Source: Apoda limacodes (lineage: Eukaryota > Arthropoda > Insecta > Lepidoptera > Limacodidae). Taken from it: a stretch of 64,000 bases of DNA. This document shows, one piece after another, positions 22,647-34,528 of this stretch. The DNA is taken from the NCBI GenBank assembly GCA_946406115.1, contig OX291543.1:23896815-23960814 (forward strand). The letters are read 5' to 3'. Positions within the stretch are counted from its first letter, which is position 1, and every line of letters begins with the position of its first letter. The translations under genes were made by a program, and so were the position numbers. The notes beneath the pieces are model-generated. The model was given only the letters and a program-made list of their open reading frames with translations. It did not search any database and was not told where the DNA came from.

Positions 22647-25600
22647 TCAAGATAAGCAACAGAATTATAAACCATGCATAAGATAGCTGAATCTTGGGCA
22701 AGATTGACGTTTGACTTTTCACTTATCATATCATTGTATTCTATGTATATTTGCTGAGCATTTAAGAACGACTGGAAGTCTAAAATGGGATGTGGTGAGT
22801 AGTTTGAATTTAATTTATATAATTGTAGTTGAGACATTTTCATATAAAGTTCCTCGTTTTCGGAAAAAATAATTAAAATTTATTTTACTCTGTCCTTAAT
22901 AATAAACTTTAAAAATAGATCCTATATCGTAGTCAGCATTGTCAATTTAGAGACTTTCTCACTAGATTTACAACGCTATCTAGAGAAATAATAAATCAAA
23001 TAGTTTTGACTAAAGTTTAAACTTGTATTTTGCTCGCTTGCTTGTAGTGTGCGCTTAGTTTATATTTTGAACAGGACAGCTTTTATACATACATGATAGA
23101 ATAGACAGTACGTACGGTGCGTCATTACCGCCCATGAGTTTTATGAACGCCCGCTTTGCCTTGAGTAATTAAGGCATTAGCATACGCCTTGCCAGCACGT
23201 CATGACACTGTTTACTGGTGTGTTGAGCAAAAAACATTTTCAACACACTTTTCAGCATCTCAATAGCGTCCATTACACACTTGTGCGGTAATGACAATTA
23301 TTGCACAAGTGCCTTATATTTTACATTTTTTTTTCAATTTTTTCAACACATTTGCTCATAAAGCGTCTTAAGCTCATTTTTAATAGCGTCCATTATTTTA
23401 ATTTTTAGCAAGAAGAAGAAGTAATGCTTTAAGTTCTTATTTTTGGAAAAATAAATCCAACGAGTTTGTTAAAACCATATCAAAAATATTAGATTCCTAT
23501 TAATATAAAGTTTATACATTTTAACACTAATATAAGTATTTACTGTCCTTCAAGTATCTTGAAAATTCTTATTTCTATTTATTTTATATTTATTTAAGCC
23601 TATGTGCTAAGTTAGGTCCTTGTAAGGCAACTTGAAGTATTGGCTTGCCGTCACAGGTCTACGCCGGGTTGTCTTTGGTCTATTAACTAGACCTATGTCT
23701 AGTTAATTTGGCTCCGCGATCTTTCACCGTGATTTTGACTAGGTCACAAATATAACTATATAGTTACATAACTGTCTTGTCCATAGAAATTCTTGTCTCT
23801 CTTGATAATTCTTTACTTAATAACCCCAAAGCTGTTGATTGTGTAAGTCTGTAGCTACGCCTAATATTAAATAATTTACTGTATATTTTAAGACAATAGA
23901 CTTTTTATAGCTTAACCTGTAATTTTCTGTATTTTTTTTTAATGTTAGACATAGTAGTTTTGGAAATAAGGTCAATTTTCATCTGTTTTCTTAAATAACT
24001 TAAAAATTTCTTAATTTATAATTACAATAAAATATATTTGACACAACATTCTCTTTTAATTGATATGTCACACGGTACAGTTTACAAACTGTTGATTTCG
24101 AGTTCGGCTAATATTAAGAGTTTTACCATGTAATTTTAAGACAATAGACTTCTAATGGGTTTTCCTATAATGTATAGGTATTGAACTATATTTTTTTTTT
24201 TTTAATTTTATGTTTAGTAGTTTCGAAGATAAAGGGGAAGATATAATCAATTTTAAAATTGTAAAATAAATATATAAGAGATTGTCACAAAAAGTTTTTT
24301 CATTTAATATGTAACACGGCACTGTTTGTAAAAAAATTTAAAAATTTCTAATTTACCCTCCAAAAGTGACTTCTAATTCAACATAAGCATTTTTTTATGT
24401 TACACGTCCATGTTCAGGTAACAGAAACCAATATGTGGTCCAAATCTTATTTTAACCGGTCAAGTAGATCTGGAACAAATTGGCTGTGACAGACGAACAG
24501 ACAAATGAATGAGTGATACTATAAGGGTTCCATCTTTTTTTCATTCGAACGTAACGGAACCTAAAAAGAAATAAATGTACTTAACTGTAATAAATCTGCC
24601 AAAATAACAAAAAAGGGTTGGATTGGCAACACATTCGCAAGGAGAGTGAAACAGGCCCATGATTGATTGACTCGTGAGCGTGTTCGGTATAGGCTGTATA
24701 GGTAAATAGCGAAAACTCTCGTGTATTCGGTTGCAACGACCTTAGCGGGTTCTGTCATAGTGGGACAGATAACGACTAGGTACTACAATGTTTATCTGCA
24801 AGGGTAAATAGAGTTTATGTTTGCTATAATACGTACAGATAACTTAGTAACAGGCATTGGTACCTTAGTTACAGTCCTTTGCTTTAGCAGATCTAATATG
24901 CAATAATATCTATTTGTCTTACTTTTCGAATGTGTTGTAAAATAAGTTCCTGTAAAATATACTGTATAACTCTCTTTATTCAGCCGAAGTGTGTGATGAG
25001 TATGTAAACACGATACTTCTCATGCTCCTACCACTGCTACTCGTGTTGCCCGAGGCTGCACAAATGAAAGGTTTTTTGTGAGGAAATCAAAAGACGGGCA
25101 GCGCGAGCGGCATTGTGATTTACATTCAGCTCACACCTCCCGCTTCCCACCTAGACCGGCCTGGGCGAATCTGACGTGCGTGCCAACTATTTTTTTTACT
25201 GCCAATATGGGATTTAAAGGACAAAAACCACAAATTAATTAAATTAAAATCATCCACCATCTTCTACAATGACGAATTTTCTTTTTTTATTATTTTTATA
25301 ACTTTTAAAGAATTAACATAATTGCGTACTGCAAGAAAGACACAGCATCCGCGCTGTAATTATTTCAACGTCCACCATTGTCAAAAGTCGGAAGTGAAGT
25401 GAGTGGCAGGACAGAATGTAAACATACACTTCTCTTGTTCCTGCCACGGCAGTATTTAGGGAATTATTGCCGTCAGCGCGAGGAGAAGTGGAAAGGCTGA
25501 ATGTAAATGAAGTATTGGAAGCCGCTTTGTAAGGTTTTTCCCACCTTAATAAATAATAATAAACCTTCCTAAAATAATAATTGAAATATAAAATTCTGAT

Positions 25601-26255
25601 TCTAATAAAAAAAAAGTTATAATGAGAATACCAAAAAAAGTTATTTACAGAAAAAAAAAGAAATGAAACTATTTCTAAGTACTTAGCTTTATTCTTGTTA
25701 TTGAAGTTGTGCTCCCGGATCTACCTGAGTCCTGAGAGAACTCAAGGTATGGTTGTAATCTAAATTAACAGCTGTGCGGTAAAGTGCCTGTGTAGTAAAG
25801 TGATAAATCTCAGTGTATAGGAGTTATCGTTCCACTCCGTTTCGATAAATTCCTCAAGACTTTTACCAAATACTAGGAGTGGTTTGAGTTAATATATTAT
25901 ATACTAGGAGTAAATGTATGTGTTCTCAAAAAATTACTTTTGAAAAAGAAAGTTTAGGTATTAAAAAATACTTCTAAATATTACAAGGACTCATTTATCG
26001 ATTCCTTTAGTTAAATTTAGCTTGCAGAAATTATGTTCACTTATTGTTAAAGTTATTTAATTTGATGTGCTTAAAAAAAATATTAATTAAATATCTATAC
26101 ATATAAAAAATTATAGGAGACTCAAAACTGTACATTGAATATTTTTTTAACAGAATACTTGGGGTGTGATCTATAATCGATACCGAAGCCAAAAATATAG
26201 TTTTTAGAATTTTTGTCTGTTTGTCTGTATGTACGTTCGGGATAAACTCAAAAAG
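22647..26255. other. Repeat-rich spacer without a gene
   Basis: No supported coding region. A weak 11-bp inverted repeat, gtcattaccgc, lies at 23121 and 23285. A SINE-like 'gacagacgaacagacaa' and 'gggttccat' block lies at about 24450-24565. A G/C-richer stretch at 25030-25540 has no motif I recognise. The sequence just before 26256 ('gtctgtatgtacgttcggga') belongs to a common lepidopteran repeat that continues after the pogo element at 29508. Confidence 0.5.
23850..24335 (+). repeat. Two-copy tandem repeat, about 245-250 bp
   Basis: The landmark 'aagacaatagact' occurs at 23890 and 24138, and 'cacggtacagttta'/'cacggcactgttt' at 24071 and 24315. The order and spacing are the same, so two diverged head-to-tail copies are present. 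Nothing is encoded. Confidence 0.75.
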
Positions 26256-26445
26256 TAGGGGAGACCGGGGCTGGTTGACCAATTTTCAGCTTAAGAGGTT
26301 TCTATTTCTATTTCTTTAGAGTATATTAATTTAAAAACGGGTTCACTTAATAGATTCACTATTTAGCTTTGCAATAAAGCACCAAAAGGCACGTTATTTA
26401 TTATGATATAGAGTACAGGCCAGTTTTTGTAGAAAAGGAAAAACT

Positions 26446-26479
26446 AGTCAACCTACCCCATGCTCGGGGTAGGTTGACT
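26446..26479. promoter_or_regulatory. Perfect subterminal hairpin in the pogo element
   Basis: AGTCAACCTACCCC, a 6-base loop, then the exact complement GGGGTAGGTTGACT. The arm contains the motif that also occurs near the right terminus, so a transposase-binding role is plausible but inferred. Confidence 0.6.
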
Positions 26480-26997
26480 ATGCACCTGGGGTAAGTTGAC
26501 CTATGAAGTAGTAAGTGCAAATTATACGAGGAAATAGGATAAAGACTCAAAAAAGTATTAGGTACTCATTTTTTTTATTGAAACAAATCAGCGATCTTCC
26601 GCCACATCAATTAAACACCATAAAATTCAAATTATTAGAATAAACAATCAGACGTTCAAACATTTAGCAATTTGAGTACCTAAAAATAAACTAAGTAGTT
26701 TCTTAATGAGTATTTAAAACAAAACGAAATAATTTCTTATAATCTTTAACCATTTGCTAACAAATAATCACATTGAACAAAGTACTCTCTTATTAACTAT
26801 TTAAACAAAATTAAATAATTTCTTACAAACTTTAAGCCTCTGGTAACAAATAATGATATCTAACAAAAGCAATTATATTTATTATTTGGTAACAGTTGAC
26901 GTAAGTATTGAAATAAATTATTATATGTATTCTAACATTGGTATGTTATAAGTTATCTTATTAATAAAATAAATTATTTTGAGATCATACTATTCAA

Positions 26998-28982
26998 TCA
27001 ATCTTCTAAATCGGAGGTACAATTTTTGCACTCATAGAACAATATATTCCCGGTTACACATTTTGTGTGTGCCCAGAACTTGCATGCAGTGCATTGAACC
27101 CATTCTTCTCCTAAAATACTAGAGTTATAGGATTCAGTGCACTCCAAACAAAATGTTTCATCCTCATCACTTTCATCGTCGTCACTTTTCTTCGTGTTAG
27201 CCTCACGAAGAGTTTTTTTTCCTTTACCCTTTCTGCCCTTTCCAGTTCCTGTAGATTTTTCGCCTGTCTTTGGCTTCTTTGTTTTTTTGGTCAGCGTCTT
27301 ACTACATTGTTGTTTTCTCTTAAGTTGCATAAGATTTTCTTTTTCTGGTGTGTCTGTGTAAATAGTGCTTTTTCGTTTTCGGATATTTCTTTTATTTTCC
27401 TTTCTTGGTCCAGCTTTCGGAAAGGGTCTGATATCTTCAGGTAAAGTAAACGATGTGCTCGGCATACTCACATTTCTCTCATCAGTTACTGGATTTTTTT
27501 CAGGAGTTTTGAATTCATAATCTGCATTGGTTATTGAGAGTGCATTAGAAGTTGAAGGCACCTCGCAAAACGCATTTGAAGTCGATGGTGTGACAGTTTC
27601 AAAAGACATAGCATCATCCTGGTTAGGTAGATTACATATATCAATTTGGTTGCTTAGGTCATGTGATGGTGCAGCACTGTCAGTTGCCAATGCTGATGTT
27701 AGTGCAGGAAACACATTCGGTGCTGGTCTGTCCGTCACATATGCCCCGCTAAACTCTGAGTCAGGAAATATGCTTTCGTTGAGTGGTGATATTCCAGTCA
27801 CACGGAATCCAGATTGAATATTATCAATTGTAGCTGCTAATGGCAATGATGTTTTTACCAACTCAGGTATGTCATAAATAGTTATAGTCTTTCCCGGATG
27901 ACTTGCTAGCCAATTATCACTTGCTCGGTTGTAATATTTCTTTAGGGGCCCGTAAACTGTCCTGTCTAGAGGCTGCAGCTTTTGGCTGCAGTGGGGAGGA
28001 AATGATAAGATTGTAACCCCGTTTTCTTTGAAATACTCAAGCACTTCTATAGACAAATGCGAGTCATGATTGTCGAGAAGTAGTAAAACCGGGTTTTCTT
28101 TACTGGGTTTGGCGTATTTTACGAAGTGCTTAGCAAACTTACGAAAATTATCTTCTTTCATCCACCCAGAAGAATTAGCATCGCCATCTGAGCCCACTAG
28201 TCCGCCTCTGATGAAATGTTCTTTATAGTGAACCCGGGGAAAAATAAAGAATGGAGGAATCATGTTGCCAAGGGCTGAGATAGCAACCGCGACCGTCACC
28301 AGCGTACCTCGTTCAGCGGAAGTCATTTTTCCCAAGTTCTTGATTCCTCGACGGGCTATCACTCTATTAGGAACATGAACCGTTGTCAGCCCTGTTTCGT
28401 CAACGTTCCAAATATCACCAGGACTTAGATTATGACGTTGATAAACGGTTTTCAAGTTGTCAAAGAACAATTTGACGTTATTTTTGTTGAAAGATGTGGC
28501 TAGAGATAAACTAGTTGCTTGAGGAGCTCGAATAGAAAGTGTACGATGACGTTTAAGAAAATATCCCAACCAATCTTCACCAGCAATCAGTTTTGTATTC
28601 CATGAGTTAGGTAACGATTTGTTATTTTTTTGGCAAATTCATATGCGAACTTTCGTGTTTCATAAGGTGTTAAACCATAATAAATATCTGCTGCTTTCTT
28701 CAAGTAACTCTCTAAAGCAAGCTCTTCCTCTTCATTAAATATTTGTCTATTTTTTTTGTAGCCAACGCTGTCCAACGTTGATTCGGCTTTTGATAATTGG
28801 GGATTTTTTCCTAATTTTTTCTTCAGATTTACGACGTGGCGTTGAAGTGTTTTGTGCGGTATATCAAACTCTTTCGCCGTAGAATTTACACTTTTTTTGT
28901 CAAAGACAACTTGTTGACATGCTTTATCTATTACATCTTTGGATTTATTCCCTCTATTAGTTTTTCTTTTGTATGTTCGCAT
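26998..28982 (-). pseudogene. pogo/Tigger-like transposase with C-terminal PHD finger, one frameshift
   Basis: The N-terminal frame (28982 down to 28587) encodes a psq/CENP-B-type helix-turn-helix (VNSTAKEFDIPHKTLQRHV) and continues into the linker. The second frame (open upstream of 28569 to 26998) holds the DDE_1 core. Counted from its first listed residue, the Asp motifs are IWNVDETG (57), LLLLDNHDSH (166) and LQPLDRTVYGPLKKYY (202), a D-D-D triad. A lysine-rich linker follows, then a PHD-like zinc finger in the last 55 residues (CLEC, CTACKFWAHTKC, CKNC). The frames meet at a run of seven A (28625-28631 on the minus strand). A one-base loss there accounts for the break; the rest is open. 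It may be recently dead, a homopolymer assembly error, or rescued by slippage. The poly(A) signal may lie near 26878. Confidence 0.88.
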
Positions 28983-29507
28983 GGTCCTGAAACAATAATT
29001 TTTGCATAAAATTTCAAAAATATCGACTTCATTTTATGTGTGAAATATCCATAATATTATGGTTAAGTAGACTAGTGTATTACGGGGCTGGTTGACTAGG
29101 TGGTCAATCAGCCCCGTTACACATTAGTCTACTAGCCCCGAATCACTTTTTAATTTTTAATCACATGCCATAACCTCAAAACTGCGTCGAAATTAAATTT
29201 AATATACATAAAAGAACAATCACAACAAACAATCGTTATGAATGCTTCGACAATCAATAAATTAGGAATAAATATGCATTATTACAAATAACATTACGTC
29301 AAAAATAATTACTTACGTGTCTTGTTTTTCAATATTGCGTTCCTTCTCTCAAACGACGTGCGTGCGCGACGCCGTATTCCCGGTGACTGAGCGGGGGGAG
29401 GTGACGGACTCTCGCGTCTCACTGATTTGCTCAAGGCTATTACATCGGATGAGTTTTTGATAGTTAGTCAACCTACCCCTATAGTCAACCAGCCCCGGTC
29501 TCCCCTA

Positions 29508-29867
29508 GTGCATGGATTTACTTCAAATTTGGCACGAATATTAATAAGAAGTCACGCTACCGCCTACGGGGAACGAGCAGTAAACTTTTATTTCTTCCAA
29601 GCATTCTGTAACAACGTGTAATCTAACGACGCATATTTGACTTACTTCTTAATTATTAATTATTCTACTCACATTTTAGGTCGAGTTTTAGCTTTGTTTT
29701 AAATATTAGAGGAATTTATAAATAACTTTACGTAAACTTGAATAATTAATTAAAATAAAATCACATCATCAATAAGTGATTCTGACAGCTTCTTCAGGCA
29801 TTGGTTATAGACATTTATGATTTCTTTTAAACAAAAAAAGAAGAAAACATAATTTTTGGGATTCACC
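29508..29867. other. Flank of the pogo insertion, no gene
   Basis: Begins with the other half of the repeat split by the pogo element ('aaatttggcacgaatatta'), then AT-rich DNA leading into the tandem array. Confidence 0.5.
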
Positions 29868-31027
29868 TACAAAAGAATAAAACTACTGCATGAATATCTC
29901 CATTCATCATTTAATTTAAGTATGTTCGAAAATAATAACTGAAGCTATAGGAATAGAAAGCTGAAACAGAATACTGCCAACAAAAAAACAAAAAAACGCA
30001 AGAGTTTTACGTTTACTTCATAAGTTTTAAGTTGCTTTAATAGTTATTTTCGTTTAATATCTACTTAGGTACCACGCCTTAAAACAGTAACTTAAGCCAT
30101 GCAAAAAGAACACTGAAATTGAAGGCTGTCAATTTTTTTCTTGGTTATATTAAATTATGATTTAATTTGGTATGCCAAAAAATATTCTAAAGCTACGGGG
30201 ATTAAGACAACAAAACTGAAAATTACAGATAAACAAACAAAAACGCATGTGTTGGATACTCCCACAAAAGATCGACGTTACACTTCACTAATTAACCCCA
30301 TTTTTGATACACTTAGATAGGTACTCCTAAAAAAGGAACTAAAGCTACGATTAAGAGGATACCGTAACTGAAAACAGCCAATAAATAAAAAAAAATGCAG
30401 CTATTGAAATCGTGCTACAATGTAATCGAGCTACGCAATTAAATATTTTTATTTTTTAATCTAATCAAGTACCACCTTAAACTACTAAATGAAGCTTTGG
30501 AAAAAGGACACCAAAACTGAAAATTGCTATAACAAACAGAAACGTAAGTGTTGAAAGGCCGCCGCAAGACCGAATAAACAATGATTACATCCATTTATGA
30601 TATGAGAAAAAGGTAACTGAGATTATGGGAATAGGACGAGAAAGTCGAAAAACTGACAATTAAGAAATAAAAAACGTTGGAATTCTGCTACTAAAGAATG
30701 AAACTACTATCTCAGTTTATGTACTGCTTAGGTACACCTAAGAACAGTAAAGCTTTGGAAACAGAACGCTGAAACCAAACAGCGCTAATACATAGAATAA
30801 AAATGCAATTGTTGCTTTTCTTTATGCTACTAAGGGGCAAACAAGCTAACAGTCCGCCTAAAGGTACAGAATACAGAAATCACTACATTTAATTATTTCA
30901 TTTAAGCTCAATCTAATGATAATACAGGCAATGATTTACTTTGGTACGCATAAGAAAAGTACGTAACTAAAAATATGAGAACAGGACAAGGAAACTTAAA
31001 ACTGCAAAGAAATAATTGAAAAAAAGA
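29868..31027 (+). repeat. Decayed tandem array, unit about 150 bp
   Basis: A loose unit of the form 'ggtac..ctaa..gtaactgaagct(a)tggga.tag.a.actgaaa.tgaaaattgc.aataaac..aaaacgcaagtgttg' recurs. The 'gaagcta(c)gg' landmark lies at about 29941, 30093, 30189, 30341, 30491, 30619, 30749 and 30969, with spacing mostly 128-152 bp. The array resumes beyond the inserted elements at 34545-34870. It has no coding content and the copies are strongly diverged. Confidence 0.65.
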
Positions 31028-31750
31028 AGTTGCACTCCGGGAGAGCCGGCAGAAGTGAAAACCTTTACACACGATTCGCGCTTAACACTCAAATATGTCA
31101 CAAGACATGTCTTTGACATTGTCAAGAAATAATAATGTTTATTTACTTTTTTGACGTAGTATATTTGACATCGCAATTTCGCAAATTAAAATTCCATATC
31201 CAAACTCCCTGTACTACTCATAATCGCGAATACTAAAAATAAAAATTATAATAGGCGCGGCATTACGGTTTCCGTATTTTACAAAGACAAAGATGCACTT
31301 TGTTCAATTTCCATATTTTAAACACTTTATATACACGAATTTTACGAATACACAGCAGTATGGCCACTACACAGACGGTCGAGCCATCAGCTGTCACCAT
31401 CCATGGATGCGCGTAGCACGCTGTAACATAAACACACACGACCATTCGCGCAAGCGCCCTGCGCCGCCTAAACGAAACAGCAGGCGCAGGCATACATTTG
31501 CGCCGCGCCGTAGAAAGAGAGGGGGATACTCCCTCTCCTACGCCGCGCCAGCTGTCTACTCTCCATCCGTCTTACGAATTTTCGATCAGGTCGCGTGATC
31601 CTGACGCGAGTTTAACATTTTTTACCCATCACAAAAAAGTGCACAACGCCGCTAAAGAAGTTTTCACTTCAAAAATATTTCCTGCTTTTGTTTTTGAAGT
31701 GAAAACTTCTTAAGCGGCGTTGTGCACTTTTTTTGGTATGGGTAAAAAAT
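31028..31750 (+). repeat. Interspersed repeat (copy 2), ending in a large palindrome
   Basis: Starts gttgcactccgggagagcc and continues ggcagaagtgaaaacc, as at 3962. Its right part forms an inverted repeat. One arm (about 31601-31676) runs 'ctgacgcgagtttaac' through 'cgccgctaaagaagttttc'. The other runs from about 31690 to 31750 and continues beyond the LINE at 34529-34546 with 'gttaaactcgcgtca'. The central spacer is about 15 bp. A subsegment at 31330-31560 is richer in G/C and has no recognisable gene. Confidence 0.75.
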
Positions 31751-34528
31751 TTTTTTTTTTTTTTTTTTTTTAATACCACTAAGGTGGCAAACAAGCTTAC
31801 GGCCCGCCTGATGGTAAGCGGTCACCGTAGCCTATGGACGCTTGCAACACCAGGGGTATCACTTGCGCGTTGCCGACCCTTCAGAAATCTAATAACTTCT
31901 TTCTTGAAGAACTCCATACTGTAGTCCTTGCAGAAAACCTTGGCAGGGAGCTCATTCCACAACTTAAGCGTTCGCGGGAGGAAGTTTCTCTGAAACCGCA
32001 CTGTACGCGACCATTTAGGTTCTAAAGTGTGAGAATGAATTCCCTGCCGATGGCGAGCGGTGCGATGGTAGAAAGTAGCCGTGGGCATCATTTCGAACAA
32101 TTCCTCAGAACACAACCCATTGTACAAGCGGTAGAACACACACAGTGAGGCAAAGTCTCTCCTCAGACTTAAGGGCTCGATACCGCAAGTGAGTTTGGGA
32201 TCGTCGACAATTCTCACAGCCCGTCGTTGAACCGAGTCAAAAGGGTCAAGCTGGTATCCGGGTGCACCTGCCCAGAGATGGCAGCAGTACTCCATATGGG
32301 GCCGAACTTGCGACTTGTAAAGTAACAACCTTTGCCCCGACGTGAAGCACTGCTTCGCTCTGTTGAGTACACCAAGTTTTTTGGACGCCAGCTTTACCTT
32401 ATCTTGTAAATGATCTCGGAACTGAACATCGCTGGAGATGTCGACACCAAGGATCCCAATGCTCTTAGAGATGGAGAGGGGAGTGTTCTGGAATTGTGGG
32501 ACCACAGTGAATGGAGTTTTCTTAGCGGTGAACGCGCACACTTGTGTCTTTGTAGGGTTGAATCGGACCAAGTTTACCCGTCCCCAGTCAGAGACCTGGG
32601 ACAGTGTGGTCTCGATTTGAGACACAAGTTCTCCGCGGTTTTCCTCCACAAGGGAACGAGGGATGTTTGCACGACCCGTGTAAAAAGTGTCTCCAGTACT
32701 GTCATCTGCATAGCAATGTATGTTGTTGATGTCCAACATGTCATTGATATGCAGTAGAAACAGCGTAGGAGACAGCACAGAGCCTTGCGGGACACCAGCA
32801 TTAATGTCCATGCTATCAGAGCAACTACCGTCAACTACAGTTCGTATGCGTCTGCCGGACAAAAAGCTAGCCACCCATTTGCACAAACCCTCGGGCACTC
32901 CGTAAGATGGCAACTTCGATAGAAGACCGCGGTGCCAGACCCGATCGAACGCCTTCGCTATGTCCAGGCTACATGCCAATGCCTCCCCCTGACTCTCAAT
33001 GGCTAGTGCCCATCGGTGTGTGAGATACACTAGAAGGTCACCAGTCGAGCGACCGTGGCGAAAGCCATATTGACGGTCACTGACCAGATCGTGTACTTCT
33101 AGGTATCTTAGAAGCTGTGTGTTGATCACACGCTCCATCACCTTAGAGAGGAGAGAGGTAATAGCGATAGGCCTGTAATTCGATGGATCTGATCTATCGC
33201 CCTTTTTGGGCACCGGGTGCACATTCGCAGTCTTCCATGTAGACGGAAATTGCCTAGTGTGGTAGGAAAGCGCGAAGAGGCGCGTGAGTACAGGACATAA
33301 CTCAGGAGCACACTGCTTAAGCACCACTGCTGGTATACCGTCTGGCCCACTCGACTTATGAACGTCTAGAGAAAGCAACGCCCGCCTGACCTCCCGCTGC
33401 GTTATGGAGATTTCCGGCATGGACTTACCGCACCACGGTATAGTAGGTGGTACAGCGCCTTCATCGTTCATATTCGAGTTCGAGGCAAAGAGACTGCCCA
33501 GTAGATCGGCTTTCTCTTTAGCACTATGGGCCAAGTCACCATCGGTCTTTCGCAGTGGTGGTAACGACGACTGGCAGAAGTTCCCTTCGGCAGCTTTGGC
33601 AAGCGACCAGAAAGCACGACTCCCAGAAGGATAGCTCGCAAGTCGCCCACCTATTTTGCCGATGAATTGGAATTTTGCTCTGGCAGTTGCTTTCTTACTG
33701 AACCTCGAGGCAGCATTTAATTTGCGTTTTAACTCAGAAATATTCGGATCCTTATTATAACGAGCCGTGGTCCAAGCCTCATATGCATTTTGCTTAAGAA
33801 TTTTAGCTTTTCTGCAAGACCTATTAAACCACGGTCGTTTTTTGACGCCGGCAGCTACTCGCGGGTTAGGAATATAGCATTCCATACCAGCAAGGATTGT
33901 CTCAGTGACTGCGGCTGCGCAGACGTCAGGATCTTCTGAGTTAAAGCAGATCTGCCTCCACGGGTACGATGCGTAAAATTCACGCAATCCATCCCAGTCT
34001 GCCGACTTATAGTGCCACACACGACGCCAGTTAGTTGGCCCAGAAGGATCAGGTTGTGTGCATGACACTTGAGTCCGAACGAGACAGTGGTCCGAGGAGC
34101 CAAGAGGCGCATCCACTGAGACGGAGTACCCGTCCGGACGAGTAGTCAGCAGAAGGTCCAGTAAGGAGCTCGTATGTTCCTCTATATCTGGTATTCTCGT
34201 TGGAGAAAGTACCAGCTGAGAGAATCCATAGGTCAGAGCAAATTCATGAGCAGATATCCCAGCATAGTTATTGGTTCGAGAACTGAGCCACTCGCGATGG
34301 TGGGCGTTAAAGTCTCCCAAAATAACTAGTTCTGCTGTGGGATATTGCTCTTGAACTTTGTCAGTCGTCAAACTCAGGTGCGTTAAGAGTCGAGTTACGT
34401 CCGTGTCACCGCTATGAGACCTGTATAGGCACGCATAGATACGAGTGTGGCCGCCGTAATCTACGCGCACCCACAATATCGACAGGTCCCTGTCTTCAAG
34501 GCTATGAAGGCGGCGACAGCAGATATAA
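31751..34528 (-). mobile_element. jockey/CR1-type LINE, 5'-truncated, long open frame, poly(A) tail
   Basis: On the minus strand the element ends 'ccaccttagtggtatt' followed by a long poly(A) (the T run at about 31750-31771). The 5' end lies within the endonuclease at about 34525. The flanks are 'ggtatgggtaaaaaat' and 'gttaaactcgcgtcaa', which join into the continuous sequence of the host repeat. The LINE therefore landed inside that repeat's palindrome arm. Related fragments lie at 8335, 19608, 35113, 37007, 39670 and 55835. Confidence 0.9.
31822..34525 (-). CDS. LINE ORF2: endonuclease C-terminal part plus reverse transcriptase
   Basis: An open frame of 884 codons is counted from a TTG at 34476, and the frame is open another 16 codons upstream into the truncation. 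Residues about 1-135 are the end of an apurinic-type endonuclease (LGDFNAHHREW at 53-63, SSDHCLV at 127-133). The reverse transcriptase spans about 370-640: SSGPDGIPAVV (375-385), NYRPIAITSLLSKVMERV (433-450), ACSLDIAKAFDRVWH with catalytic Asp 505, AGVPQGSVLSPTLFL (560-574) and the active-site YADD (589-592). The C-terminal part runs to a stop at 31822-31824 with no interruption. The missing N-terminal half of the endonuclease makes it dead on arrival, but the open frame shows the family was recently active. Confidence 0.9.

Larger units (their letters stand above)
26256..29507 (-). mobile_element. pogo/Tigger-like DNA transposon, nearly complete (3248 bp plus TA duplications)
   Basis: Terminal inverted repeats GGGGAGACCGGGGCTGGTTG (26258 onward; complement at the right end, to 29505) are flanked by TA at 26256-26257 and 29506-29507. 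Subterminal copies of GTCAACCTACCCC occur near both ends (26447 and 29467), as expected of transposase binding sites. Outside, the flanks join into one interrupted repeat: '..ggataaactcaaaaag' TA 'gtgcatggatttacttca'. The transposase lies on the minus strand and is the only gene. Confidence 0.95.

Noticed and set aside
23121..23295. Short MITE with 11-bp inverted ends (gtcattaccgc)
   Set aside because: The repeat is too short to exclude chance, no target duplication is seen, and there is no second copy in the window.
27137..27817. Plus-strand frames within the pogo transposase
   Set aside because: Low-complexity serine/phenylalanine shadows of the lysine-rich linker on the minus strand.
32410..33634. 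Plus-strand frames within the LINE ORF2
   Set aside because: Opposite-strand shadows of a reverse transcriptase with clear motifs.
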